This document shows, piece by piece, positions 27,746 through 36,940 of a stretch of DNA of 64,000 nt. A model generated the notes under the pieces. It was given only the letters and a program-made list of their open reading frames with translations, made no database searches and was not told the origin of the DNA. The stretch's first letter is position 1, and each line of letters begins with the position of its first letter. Made by a program: the position numbers and the translations under genes. The DNA is from Burkholderiales bacterium (GTDB taxonomy: Bacteria; Pseudomonadota; Gammaproteobacteria; Burkholderiales; SG8-39): the NCBI GenBank assembly GCA_027493935.1, contig JAOSJV010000001.1, positions 1 to 64,000 of the forward strand. Reading direction: 5' to 3'.

Positions 27746-28481
27746 ACGTCAACCGGTACCCTTTTATAAATCCCATAATGATTAAAGTAAAAAAAAGTAG
27801 TGTCGCAAGTACGGAAATGGAGAGCGTGGTTATTGTCCACAGCTCTTTTATAAAATAACTCCACCATGAATTTTTTAGCAAAGATACACCAAATTTTTCA
27901 AGAAAGAAGAGTATAGCAAAAAGGATGGCGAATCCGGGTATCAGATATTTAAAATCCTGTTTATGCGGGGACATTGATACGGTAAATACAATAATAGCAA
28001 AAAGGAACAGTACATGCCGCACTTCTTCTATATGAAACTGGCTGCGAAAAGAATGAAAAGTAATCCATACCGAATCAAGCAAATACCGGATTAAATTGAA
28101 AAGTCCATTAAATGAAAGAGGAATTTTTTCGGGAAATGCATTGTTTACGCGAATGGGATTGGACAGAATACCTGATATTAATAAGATGGAAAACGCACAG
28201 CCAAAAAGAGGCGCAGAGGTGATAATAAAGTCGAAAACAAAGGGGACCTTTGGTTTATCATACTTTATCCCAGTGTTATCCGTTCGAAACAAATTAAGTT
28301 CGCTGATGGTGGTTCCCGTAATAAGACATAAAAGAGCATGGCTAAGTTCGTGAACAATAGCTCCGGGCAGGAGAAATCCTTTAAGAAGCTTGTTGTTGAT
28401 ATATTTCACCCATAGCTCATTCGTGGCAAAACTGAGGAATAGTACCAAAATAATGCCTATTGCAAGTGAGAAATATATCAT
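27720..28481 (-). CDS. Multi-pass membrane protein with HELSH zinc-protease motif (M50B-like)
   Basis: This 253-residue protein has about six hydrophobic segments. The motif GAIVHELSHALLCLI (about residues 40-54) has the HExxH zinc signature within a membrane helix, as in M50-type site-2 proteases. I do not see an obvious third zinc ligand in a NPDG-type motif, so it may be a divergent M50B-like protein. Its end overlaps the start of ogt by 26 bp. The substrate is unknown. Confidence 0.6.
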   Translation of the reverse strand: MIYFSLAIGIILVLFLSFATNELWVKYINNKLLKGFLLPGAIVHELSHALLCLITGTTISELNLFRTDNTGIKYDKPKVPFVFDFIITSAPLFGCAFSILLISGILSNPIRVNNAFPEKIPLSFNGLFNLIRYLLDSVWITFHSFRSQFHIEEVRHVLFLFAIIVFTVSMSPHKQDFKYLIPGFAILFAILFFLEKFGVSLLKNSWWSYFIKELWTITTLSISVLATLLFFTLIIMGFIKGYRLTFGQKGSNK

Positions 28482-28499
28482 AGTGCACTTTTAAGAAGC

Positions 28500-28823
28500 C
28501 GTTTTACACGATAAGGATAACAATGCCAGTCAAAAATCATGATCTTCAACAGCATTCTTCACACCTTGCTCTACATTGTCATCTCACGGCTTTTCACAAA
28601 CTTACCGACGTTGATAGTGGGCACAGGTGAATTTCGATATTATTTGCGGCATAGAGTATCAGAGCTTTTGTTCTATGTCAATCCAAAAAAGAAATCAATA
28701 TAAGTAACTGAGGTGAAAAAATGTATAATGTTTAAAATTATCAAAAAAATAGTGAAATTGAATCAAGAGATTGTTATATTGAGAAAAAATATACCTTCTT
28801 TTAAGCTGTATTGAAATAGGGGC
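28500..28823. other. Gene-free stretch before tRNA-Ala
   Basis: I see no gene or clear repeat here. The last 80 bases are very A/T rich. Confidence 0.35.
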
Positions 28824-28899
28824 GGGGGCATAGCTCAGTTGGGAGAGCGTCTCGTTCGCAATGAGAAGGTCAGGGGTTCGAATCCCCTTGTCTCCACCA
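28824..28899 (+). tRNA. tRNA-Ala (anticodon CGC)
   Basis: Acceptor GGGGGCA pairs with TGTCTCC, including the G3-T70 wobble that identifies tRNA-Ala. The anticodon loop TTCGCAA gives CGC. The T arm is AGGGGTTCGAATCCCCT. CCA is encoded. It reads GCG codons. Confidence 0.93.
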
Positions 28900-28932
28900 T
28901 TTTATATAATCATCACTACAAGGAGCGATTGC

Positions 28933-29121
28933 ATGAAAATTTCTATTGAAAGCCCGTCAAGAATAAAGATGACTCCGGAAACGGAACATGAAAAAGAGAG
29001 CCTTGAGGCGTTGTGGAAGATTCTTATACGATGTGAAAAAGAGAGCAAGACTCTTTGCCCTATCGGTGAATACATCCCCTCAAAGAATGATGGCGCCAAT
29101 TTTGTCATACAGGAACACTAA
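28933..29121 (+). CDS. Small conserved-looking hypothetical protein
   Basis: ATG 28933 follows AAGGAG by 7 bases. It encodes 62 residues (MKISIESPSRIKMTPETEHE...LCPIGEYIPSKNDGANFVI). The body is charged and has two cysteines. I do not recognise the family. It starts 34 bp after the tRNA-Ala and may share its transcript. The good ribosome-binding site is the main support. Confidence 0.55.
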   Translation: MKISIESPSRIKMTPETEHEKESLEALWKILIRCEKESKTLCPIGEYIPSKNDGANFVIQEH

Positions 29122-29278
29122 TTGGTTCTAAAGCAGGTGAGGTTTTTAAAACATCGCTTGTTTTATAGCCGGTTTAAATTATTTCATCTCTCGTTTCCAT
29201 TTTAGCCATCAAGGGCAGAGGTCACAACGAGGCATGAAAGTAGTCCTGATTGTGATTAATACCGTATTCCCAGTGGTT

Positions 29279-30049
29279 TCAAGTTTTTTTTGTAACATAA
29301 TAAATCCATGCGCTATGGTTATCGCTATCGCCAGGATGTAATGTATTGCCAAAGATATCGTACATTTCCACCGTTTCTAGTCCAATATCTTTGTTTTGTA
29401 ATAGTTGATTATTTTTATTTATATAGTAAGTTAATAAAGCATAACTATGTGCCTTATCATTAATAATTGCGTATGTTTCGTTAAACTGTTCCCGCCTTTT
29501 ATTTTTTAAAAAATTAATCACTGAGCTAAAATATTTTGCAAAGAGTTTTGCCTGAACGTATGGGCAGGGTGCAAAAGACATCCTGGGAAAGGAATTTTCA
29601 AGGCGGTAATTTCTATTATGAGAAGAAAACACAAATACCCCATCTTTTTTTAGTATTCTATGAATTTCCTTTAAGGTTTTTAGCCGGTTATTATTGCCCA
29701 TAGAATCTAATCCATTATATGAAAATAATACAAAATCAAACGTGTCATCCTCAAAAATTTTCATATTTCTGACGTCATGATGGAGAAAAGTTGTATTGGC
29801 GAATTTTTCCTTGCAGAGTGCTATCATATCAAGAGAAAAATCCATCCCAATGTAATGCTTGCTTAATTTCGCCAGCGGTAAAGTTGTCCTTCCGGCGCCA
29901 CATCCGATATCAAGTACCTGTCTGTCGGCAATATATTCCTTGTATTTTATAAAAATCATTACTTCGGCTATTTGCAATGCTGTAAGGGCATACTCTAGCA
30001 CCGTGCGTTTCTTTTCATAACATCTCTTGTTTATAGCTTCGTAAGGCAT
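29279..30049 (-). CDS. Class I SAM-dependent methyltransferase
   Basis: This 256-residue enzyme has motif I VLDIGCGAGRTTLPLA (about 43-58), acidic motif II IGMDFSLDMIAL, DVRNMKIFEDDTFDFVLFSY, and KEIHRILKKDGVFVFSSHN. The aromatic and charged C-terminal region suggests a small-molecule substrate, but it cannot be named. It stands alone, with more than 900 bp of non-coding DNA upstream. Confidence 0.8.
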   Translation of the reverse strand: MPYEAINKRCYEKKRTVLEYALTALQIAEVMIFIKYKEYIADRQVLDIGCGAGRTTLPLAKLSKHYIGMDFSLDMIALCKEKFANTTFLHHDVRNMKIFEDDTFDFVLFSYNGLDSMGNNNRLKTLKEIHRILKKDGVFVFSSHNRNYRLENSFPRMSFAPCPYVQAKLFAKYFSSVINFLKNKRREQFNETYAIINDKAHSYALLTYYINKNNQLLQNKDIGLETVEMYDIFGNTLHPGDSDNHSAWIYYVTKKT

Positions 30050-30997
30050 TTTTCCCCTTTCAAAGAATCCTTTTCGTATCCTCTCAAAATTTCATCGTAT
30101 TAAGATAGATATAGATATAGATTATAGATAAAGAATCCCTGATTTTTATAAAAAGTGACAAAAAATTAAGTTGAGAAACGAAAGACAGCAAGTTGTTTTC
30201 TTATCATAAATCAGGATCACGATAAAGCAAAAATCTATTTCTGTTATCATTACTGCTTGCTGCTTTCGCATCACTTATCATCAGGCTCTTTCGCGCATTT
30301 CTCCAACTCTTGGAAACATGTCAATGTGGATTTTACCCTCCCATGTGGCGAAGTGCATCGGCTTAATTTCCTGCTAAAGCAGATTTTATTATTTCCCCCC
30401 ATGCGGCAGCATGGAGCTTGCACATGGAATGATTTTTCAAAAAATTAAAATGGTACATGGTTTTTAAATTTTAACGAATGAAGAATATATCGATATGACC
30501 GACTTCCGCCGGACAATGACCATATATAGACATGGTTTAACATGTTGCTGTCGCATTGTTTATTATACTTGCATTGCTATAAGATAGATATCCGGTGACC
30601 GTTTCGCGTCTATCTCCGTAAGTGATATTAATTTAAGAAAACCCGTATGCTGTTGTTCACCAATAGGTTATAAACTAATAAACATAAAAATAAAGACGGC
30701 ATAGATGTTGCTTGCCTTTTGTTCAATCTTTTGCAATAGGTTGTTGCAAAAATTATGGGCAATTTTCAAATGGCCCTGGAATTCAGTCATCATTAAATTC
30801 AAAAAAAGAAAAATTTTGAGGCCTTGCCTCAGAAATAGTTGTTGTCAGCGCGTAATTGTGCAAATTGACAATCATAATTTTCACAAGGTAAAGCAGGGTG
30901 TTTAGGCTATATTCTGATGTGCAGGCACTATCAATTATTTTTGCAATCAGACATCCGTCGGCAAAATTCAAAGAGTAAAAATTATTCGCTTTTTGTA
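30050..30997. other. Long gene-free stretch (about 950 bp)
   Basis: Frames of 62-66 codons exist on both strands but have no ribosome-binding site, no domain and biased composition. A short AGATATAG-like tract lies at 30100-30135. A small stem at 30822-30834 (GAGGC..GCCTC) is visible. Nothing else can be supported. Confidence 0.35.
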
Positions 30998-31025
30998 TTG
31001 ACTTGAAAAGCAGATTAAGTATAAT
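30998..31025 (+). promoter_or_regulatory. Sigma-70 promoter placing transcription start at the TPR gene's ATG
   Basis: TTGACT (30998-31003), 16 bp, TATAAT (31020-31025). Transcription would begin at about 31031-31033, which is the ATG itself (31030-31032). This suggests a leaderless or nearly leaderless mRNA. No ribosome-binding site precedes the ATG. Confidence 0.6.
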
Positions 31026-31029
31026 AACA

Positions 31030-32241
31030 ATGAAGTTAAAGTTTTTTTACCTGTTACTATTACTCTCTATGGTTTGTATCTCATTTGCATGTGGCAAACG
31101 GGAGAAACATATTGAGCGAGCAAACACTTTGGCAAAGGAAAATAAATTAGAAGAAGCACTTAGTGAATATACGAAAGCTATTGAGTCGGATAAGTCTTCC
31201 GAAATAGCATACTATGGCAGAGGTGATGTTTACTTTAAGCTGGGGAAATTAGAAGATGCTGCTAAGGATTTTCGAAGTGCTATTGATATAAAACCGGGCT
31301 TTATTGAGGCGCACAAAAAACTAGCAGAAACTTTTGATAAAATAGGCGCACCGCCAGATGAATTCCAAAAAAGAATTATTGCAATTGAAAATGAACCTGA
31401 TAATCCGTTAACGCATGTGGAACTGGGCCTTTTTTTACATAAATTAGAACAAGATATCGATGCCATAGAAAATTATAAACATGCGCTGTCACTTGATCCA
31501 AATAACCCGTATATAATGTTTAACCTCGGCGTTGGTTATTTGGATATGGGCTTATATGAAGATGCAGAAAAAATATTTAGCGATGCCACTAAAATCGACG
31601 AGAATTATGATAACGCCCATTATAATCTTGCGATTGCATTGCATAGGCAGGGTAAAATTGATGAGGCGATAAAAGAGCTAAATACCACTCTTGAAATCAA
31701 TCCAAAATATTCCAACGTTTATGTTGTATTTGGTTTAATGAGTTTAAGAGAGAAAAAATTTGAAGAAGCCCTCGTCCATTATAATAAAGCGATGGAAATA
31801 AACCCGGAAAACATAGAAGCCCGGTATCAGAGGGCAATTGTCTATGCATTACAACAGCGGTACGACGAGGCCTTGGAAGAAAACAGGGAAGTATTGAGAA
31901 GAAATCCGAAACATGCTAATGCCGCATACAATATCGGTACGATTTATCATAGAATGGATCGGATGGACAAGGCAATGGAATGGTATGATAAGATTACAAA
32001 GAAAATCGACCCTCTTTATGAAGACGCCTATTACAACAGGGCGCAAATTTATAGTATGCAAGGGGATCACAGTAAGGCATATAGCGACTATATGTCTTAT
32101 TCTATGATTACAAAATGGAGAACGGGGAAAGACCCTGCTGTCGTTTATAATCAGGATGAAATAAAAGAATTATTCACGACTGCCGTACCTGCTTTGCAAG
32201 AAGAAGTGCGTGATCAAAAATTAGAATTGAAAACGAATTAA
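31030..32241 (+). CDS. TPR-repeat lipoprotein
   Basis: ATG 31030 gives a lipoprotein signal peptide (FFYLLLLLSMVCISFAC, lipobox ISFAC). About eight tetratricopeptide repeats follow with the usual A-Y-x-R/N-G and P spacing, e.g. AYYGRGDVYFKLGKLEDA, PYIMFNLGVGYLDMGLYEDA, AHYNLAIALHRQGKIDEA, AAYNIGTIYHRMDRMDKA. It should be tethered at the outer or cytoplasmic membrane as a protein-interaction scaffold. The TTG at 31003 would lie inside the -35 box, so it is rejected as start. It is convergent with the deaminase gene. Confidence 0.85.
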   Translation: MKLKFFYLLLLLSMVCISFACGKREKHIERANTLAKENKLEEALSEYTKAIESDKSSEIAYYGRGDVYFKLGKLEDAAKDFRSAIDIKPGFIEAHKKLAETFDKIGAPPDEFQKRIIAIENEPDNPLTHVELGLFLHKLEQDIDAIENYKHALSLDPNNPYIMFNLGVGYLDMGLYEDAEKIFSDATKIDENYDNAHYNLAIALHRQGKIDEAIKELNTTLEINPKYSNVYVVFGLMSLREKKFEEALVHYNKAMEINPENIEARYQRAIVYALQQRYDEALEENREVLRRNPKHANAAYNIGTIYHRMDRMDKAMEWYDKITKKIDPLYEDAYYNRAQIYSMQGDHSKAYSDYMSYSMITKWRTGKDPAVVYNQDEIKELFTTAVPALQEEVRDQKLELKTN

Positions 32242-32255
32242 ATAGACATCATCTG

Positions 32256-33356
32256 TTATCGTTCAAATGCATAATTGAACGATTCTTCAGTTAAGTGTGG
32301 TTGGTGTTTCAGCATAAAACAGTCGAGTTCTTTTAATAATGTCATCTTCTCTTTTGCAGTCTGGAATGTTGCCTGAAAGGAATTCCTGGCGAGCCGGTAA
32401 ATATCGTTATGATCTAAACGCAAAGCTTCCTGGACAGCAAGGAGGTTTTCATTTATGTATCCGCCAAAATAAGCGGGGTCGTCAGAATTGATGGTGACAT
32501 GCAGCCCCATATCAAGCATCTTTTTTAAAGGATGCATCTTCAAAGAATCAAATATATGTAATTTTATATTAGATAAGGGGCACACCGTCAAAGGGATGCT
32601 CTCTGCCTTTAACAGAGCCACTAATTGCATATCTTGTATGCAGGCAGTTCCATGGTCAATACGCAATGCTTTCAAATAATGTAAAGCCTGCCAGATGTAT
32701 TCAGAAGGGCCTTCTTCTCCTGCATGCGCAACCGTGAGAAATCCTTCCTGCCTGGCTCTTGCAAAAACAGAAGCAAATTTTTTGGGAGGATACCCAACCT
32801 CGTATGAATCCAGGCCAACGCCAATAATCCATTCTCTATAGGGCAAAGATAACAACAGTGCTTCCATTGCAGACGCTACACTCATACAGCGTTGAAAACA
32901 CATTATTAACCTCGCAGAAATACCAAGTTTCTTTTCTCCATCCATCATGGCTCCTAAAATACCTATAAATACGGACTCAAACGATATACCTCTTGTTATG
33001 TGCGCTTGCGGGTCAAAAAACATTTCTGTATGCCGTATATGTTGTGAGGATGCTTTTTTCAGATAGTTCCATGTTATTTCATAGAAATCCTGTTCGGTTA
33101 ATAGCACCTGGATACCGCTGTAATATATCTCCAAAAAAGACGAGAGGTCTTCAAATGTATATGCCCTTCGCACATCTTCTACCGATTTATACGGGAGTTT
33201 TATTTTGTTCCTCTCTGCAATGGCAACCATAAGTTGGGGTTCTAATGTGCCCTCTATATGAACATGAAGCTCCGCCTTTGGCATACCGCAAATAAATTCA
33301 TTCATACGTTTTCGAATTAACTCTCCACTATGAGGGAAAGAATCTTTTTTCCCCAA
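32256..33356 (-). CDS. Adenine/adenosine deaminase family enzyme, adenine-deaminase type
   Basis: This zinc amidohydrolase has the metal site HVHIEGTLEPQL (about 31), catalytic HAGEEGP (about 211), RIDHG, and the second-metal aspartates in NSDDPAYFGGY (about 295). The motifs GTLEPQL, HAGEEGPSEYIWQAL and TVCPLSNIKL match the bacterial and fungal adenine deaminase branch better than classic adenosine deaminase, so the likely reaction is adenine to hypoxanthine in purine salvage. Length 366 is slightly long because of a 25-residue N-terminal extension; MPKAELH could mark the core. Confidence 0.82.
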   Translation of the reverse strand: MGKKDSFPHSGELIRKRMNEFICGMPKAELHVHIEGTLEPQLMVAIAERNKIKLPYKSVEDVRRAYTFEDLSSFLEIYYSGIQVLLTEQDFYEITWNYLKKASSQHIRHTEMFFDPQAHITRGISFESVFIGILGAMMDGEKKLGISARLIMCFQRCMSVASAMEALLLSLPYREWIIGVGLDSYEVGYPPKKFASVFARARQEGFLTVAHAGEEGPSEYIWQALHYLKALRIDHGTACIQDMQLVALLKAESIPLTVCPLSNIKLHIFDSLKMHPLKKMLDMGLHVTINSDDPAYFGGYINENLLAVQEALRLDHNDIYRLARNSFQATFQTAKEKMTLLKELDCFMLKHQPHLTEESFNYAFER

Positions 33357-33525
33357 TATTTAGTAAATAAAAATGTATGCCTTTTTCGAGTCCTTACCGA
33401 AAAAGGTGATGCTTTAAATGCAGACGTAATTATTGCAAGAAACAGCGTATTACAAGACATTGACAAAAATTTACTACTGTTTTGGTGTCGTGTGTAGTCA
33501 ACAAAAACAGGAGCTATTCCAATAC

Positions 33526-34785
33526 CTATTCCTTTTTATATTTTTCTATCAAATAAGGTTTTTGTTTTTCAAACTCCATTGCCTGTAATTCTATGATGTC
33601 TTCTGCTTCTGTGGAATCCATTTCCTTCACTTCACGGCAATATGATGCTGTTCGTCCGAAATAGAGGGGCGTTAACATGTCAACAAGCCGCCTTCTGTTC
33701 CTTTGCCAGTGGTTATACGTAAAGGCAAAGTCGCACAATATCCTTGCCCAAAGGTCTGAAGGGAAATGTATCTCTCCGGTTTTGTTGAAATCTATTGAAA
33801 TATCATATAAACGGTTAAAATTCTCAGCATCAAGTATCTGTTCATAAAAGGGTTCAAATTGTTCAAACCCATCGCTGAATTCTGCCAGTAATTTTGTAAA
33901 ATTAACCGATACAGGCTCAACCTTTGCCGCCTCGCCGGTAATTCCAACGGTTTCTATATCCACAGTCTTTTCCGCTTGTTTCCACTTTGATTCATATTTA
34001 CTCATCAGATAATATAAAGTACTGATAACCTGCTGAAACATGGGGCCAAGATCCGCCGCCGGGTCTTTTGCATTATGAACCTTTGTTCCCAAATGCGCCT
34101 GCACGATTTTAAACCCTTCATTAAGGGCAGTAGTAGTCATCCAGACGTCTATTCCGAAACGGGCAACATCTGACTCCCACACATCCTCGTTTACATAATA
34201 TGCCGCCAGGTCGCCGCAAAATCCAAAATCTCCGCCAATGGGCTGCCGGATTTTTTCGCCATATAAAGCACGGGTAAGCGGATAAACAATGTTGTTTGTA
34301 ATGGTGCCATCATATTTATGGCGAAGATATAAAGGGGCAACAAAACCTGCCTGTTTGTTTATAATGGGGTCAGCAAGCATCTTAATCCATTCCGGTGTAA
34401 TGCTCCTCAAATCAGCATCAACAACAACGATGGCGTCTGCCTTCAATAATTGGGCAACCTCGAAAATTGCCCGGAATGCCGTTCCCTTTCCAGGAGTACC
34501 CCGGTAAATCGTTACGCGGCGCTCAATGCCGTCAGGAATGGTTGCGGAGTAAGCCTTTTCTCGTGTATCGTCAAGGGAACCACCATCGGAAACAAATACA
34601 GCGCATTTTTTATCGGGGTAATATTTTTTTAAACCTTCAGCGGATACTGCCACAACATGCGAAATGGTGTCTTCACAATTATAGCAAGGAATGCCGACAA
34701 TTATATCCACCTCCTGCATTTTACTTATCCACATGTGTACATTTTGACGAACGGCTGATGAGTACTTCTTTTTTAAATTGATCAT
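33526..34785 (-). CDS. Family 2/81-type glycosyltransferase, candidate mannosylglucosyl-3-phosphoglycerate synthase
   Basis: GT-A fold: IIVGIPCYNCEDTISHVV, VFVSDGGSLDDTRE, GTPGKGTAFRAIFEVA and the metal motif VVDADLRS (about residue 118), then QPIGGDFGFCGDLA. The first two blocks match retaining glycerate-type transferases. It is the last gene of a minus-strand operon with GpgS and a phosphoglycerate-sugar phosphatase. In Petrotoga such a trio makes mannosylglucosylglycerate, so it may be the second transferase. That role is inferred from context, not sequence. ATG 34785 follows a GGGGGG run. A gap of 114 bp separates it from gpgS. Confidence 0.65.
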   Translation of the reverse strand: MINLKKKYSSAVRQNVHMWISKMQEVDIIVGIPCYNCEDTISHVVAVSAEGLKKYYPDKKCAVFVSDGGSLDDTREKAYSATIPDGIERRVTIYRGTPGKGTAFRAIFEVAQLLKADAIVVVDADLRSITPEWIKMLADPIINKQAGFVAPLYLRHKYDGTITNNIVYPLTRALYGEKIRQPIGGDFGFCGDLAAYYVNEDVWESDVARFGIDVWMTTTALNEGFKIVQAHLGTKVHNAKDPAADLGPMFQQVISTLYYLMSKYESKWKQAEKTVDIETVGITGEAAKVEPVSVNFTKLLAEFSDGFEQFEPFYEQILDAENFNRLYDISIDFNKTGEIHFPSDLWARILCDFAFTYNHWQRNRRRLVDMLTPLYFGRTASYCREVKEMDSTEAEDIIELQAMEFEKQKPYLIEKYKKE

Positions 34786-34899
34786 GAAAATCCCCCCCTT
34801 CTTTTTGTTTATCCCCGGTTAATTATAAAATTACTCTGTATCGATGCACAATCTTTACCCTACTCCATATGTCCGAAAATGTAAGGTATATTTTTCAGA

Positions 34900-36117
34900 T
34901 TAACGCGTTTTTGTATTATCAGCTTCTACTGCAGCAATTAATTTATTAAAGAAATCGGGGATTGCAGAAATAATCCTGTTCCAATTTGGAATAAAAGGTA
35001 TCCCCGATGGGTCATTTAGAAATTGTTCTCCTGCTATGCCAATACTTTTGACGAATGCGTCAACGGCATTCATTTCCTGATGACGGTCAAAAACAAGCCC
35101 GTTAATTGCAGAGTCGTGGTTGTATTTTTCAATGAATTCATGACCTGCCCTTTGGTATGTAGCCCTCAGCGTTCTGAAGCATTCACCTGAAAAAACAACA
35201 CCCATACTAGCCAGATTTTTGTAAATGGACTTAGCGATGTCAATGCTCATTTTGGTAAGCCCGGTGGTTGGGTCTTCGTCAGATAACGGTTGATGTTTGT
35301 GTTCATACGTTTCACACAAATCAACCTGGCAAATCCTTCTCATCGAACAATTTCTGTAAACTTCAGCCAAAACACCCACCTCCAGTCCCCAATCTCCCGG
35401 TATTCTGTTAATACGTGCAAGGTCGGTTGCCATTGAAAATTCTCCTGCAAGCGGATAACGAAAGCTGTCGAGGTATTCGAGGAAATCGTTATTGCCTATT
35501 ATTTTTTTCAACGACCTGATGAAAGGAGTCACAAATAACCTTGTGACACGGCCGTGCATCCGATCGGTAATACGGTGATAGTATCCTTTGCAGAATTCAA
35601 AATCCAAATTGGGATTTACCACAGGATAGCATAATCGTGCCAAAAGTTCACGGCTATAGTTTGTAATGTCGCAATCATGCAAGGCAATTACTTTTGATTT
35701 TTCTGTCGCCAGCACATATCCATAAGCGAGCCATGCTGACCGTCCCTTTCCGTCAATGCCCGCAGATATCTTCTCGTCCGTTAAAAGCTTATACAGATTT
35801 TGAATATTTTCTCCGTCATTCCAGATTAATTTTGTTTCCTGAGGGAGAACCGAAAAAAATCGTTTTGCTTCGGCAAATTCGCTTTCATTAAACCGACCAA
35901 GCGTCACAACAACCTGGCTTATATACTTTACCTCCTTAATCTGTTCAACGATTCCCCGTAAAGCAGTTCCTTTCAGTTCAACGGGCGTCGCCGGCAAAAC
36001 AAGCGCAACAGGCCGTGAATAGGCATATTTTTCAATGCCATGCTCTATCTTTTCTATTGTGGTGGTGTCAAACCTGTGAATTGTGGTAATCTCACCATTT
36101 TGAAAAAAATCTCCCAT
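34900..36117 (-). CDS. gpgS: Glucosyl-3-phosphoglycerate synthase (GT81)
   Basis: GpgS joins NDP-glucose to 3-phosphoglycerate, the first step of glucosylglycerate synthesis. The family signatures are VALVLPATPVELKGTALRGI, GKGRSAWLAYGYVLA, the metal site ALHDCDITNYSRELLARL (about 145-165), PLAGEFSMATDLARI and PGDWGLEVGVLAE. Length 405 matches the GT81 class found in archaea and thermophilic bacteria. It is flanked in the same operon by the phosphatase (13 bp upstream) and a second transferase. The product is probably an osmo- or thermo-protectant. Confidence 0.85.
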   Translation of the reverse strand: MGDFFQNGEITTIHRFDTTTIEKIEHGIEKYAYSRPVALVLPATPVELKGTALRGIVEQIKEVKYISQVVVTLGRFNESEFAEAKRFFSVLPQETKLIWNDGENIQNLYKLLTDEKISAGIDGKGRSAWLAYGYVLATEKSKVIALHDCDITNYSRELLARLCYPVVNPNLDFEFCKGYYHRITDRMHGRVTRLFVTPFIRSLKKIIGNNDFLEYLDSFRYPLAGEFSMATDLARINRIPGDWGLEVGVLAEVYRNCSMRRICQVDLCETYEHKHQPLSDEDPTTGLTKMSIDIAKSIYKNLASMGVVFSGECFRTLRATYQRAGHEFIEKYNHDSAINGLVFDRHQEMNAVDAFVKSIGIAGEQFLNDPSGIPFIPNWNRIISAIPDFFNKLIAAVEADNTKTR

Positions 36118-36130
36118 GTTTTTCCTCTTT

Positions 36131-36940
36131 TTATAGGTCTTCGAATATCCTTAATATCTCCCTATTCCAACCTGCCGGGCCAATTCCATCGGCATAAACA
36201 AGATTTGGAAGCTGAATCCTTTTATCATAATCTCCCGTTTTTTTCCGGACAATAACGGGAACATCTACCGCGGCTAACATAGGCAGATCTATATGGCTGT
36301 CGCCAATGCCAATTGTGCGTATTTGATCATGATAATGATCGCAATACATATTGATTAGCATTCTTACTGCTTTCCCTTTGTCGGTATTTAAGCTAAAAAT
36401 GTGATGAAAACGTCCTCCTTCCATAAAATTAAAACCCAAAGCATTAAATATTTTTTTGATTTTGTTAATATTTTCATGACCACTTTCTATAAAAATTGGT
36501 TCAGAATAAAGACGCTGTTTCGCTCGTATCGCGGAAGAAATATCGATTCCCGTAATAGCCGAAATTTTCCCGGGCGTTAAATCGGAAAAACCTGTTATGG
36601 CAATACCGCAAGATTCCCTTATCTTGTGTAATGCAGCTACAATTTCCTTATAGGGGGTTCCAAGCCTGACTATGCTATAGTTCCCGTTTTTTTTATCAAT
36701 GACAGATTTGAAATATCCGTCCGGTATAATAATAGCACCGCCATTTTCAGGGATAAAAGGGTCTTTATTGTCCAGTTTTTCACGATATACCTCAATCTCG
36801 GCCTGTGTTTTACTCGTACAGATTACTACAGGAATGTTACGCGCACGAACCAACGCCAGGGCCTCTTTTGCCTTTTCGAAGGAATAGGTGGTATGGTCTA
36901 ACAACGTTCCGTCCAGATCAGTTATTATGATATACTTCAT
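36131..36940 (-). CDS. HAD phosphatase of the mannosyl/glucosyl-3-phosphoglycerate phosphatase family
   Basis: HAD motif I ITDLDGTLLDHTTYSFEKA holds the nucleophilic aspartate. The MpgP-type block IPVVICTSKTQAEIEVYRE and FIPENGGAI follow, then motif IV TIGIGDSHIDLPMLAAVDVPVIV. It should remove the phosphate from sugar-3-phosphoglycerate made by GpgS. It overlaps the upstream permease gene by four bases (ATGA), so they are coupled. Length 269 is standard. Confidence 0.85.
   Translation of the reverse strand: MKYIIITDLDGTLLDHTTYSFEKAKEALALVRARNIPVVICTSKTQAEIEVYREKLDNKDPFIPENGGAIIIPDGYFKSVIDKKNGNYSIVRLGTPYKEIVAALHKIRESCGIAITGFSDLTPGKISAITGIDISSAIRAKQRLYSEPIFIESGHENINKIKKIFNALGFNFMEGGRFHHIFSLNTDKGKAVRMLINMYCDHYHDQIRTIGIGDSHIDLPMLAAVDVPVIVRKKTGDYDKRIQLPNLVYADGIGPAGWNREILRIFEDL

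Noticed and set aside
30257-30971. Three short frames in the 950-bp gap before the TPR gene
   Set aside because: Skewed composition (many Cys, Asn, Phe), no start signals and no similarity to anything I know.
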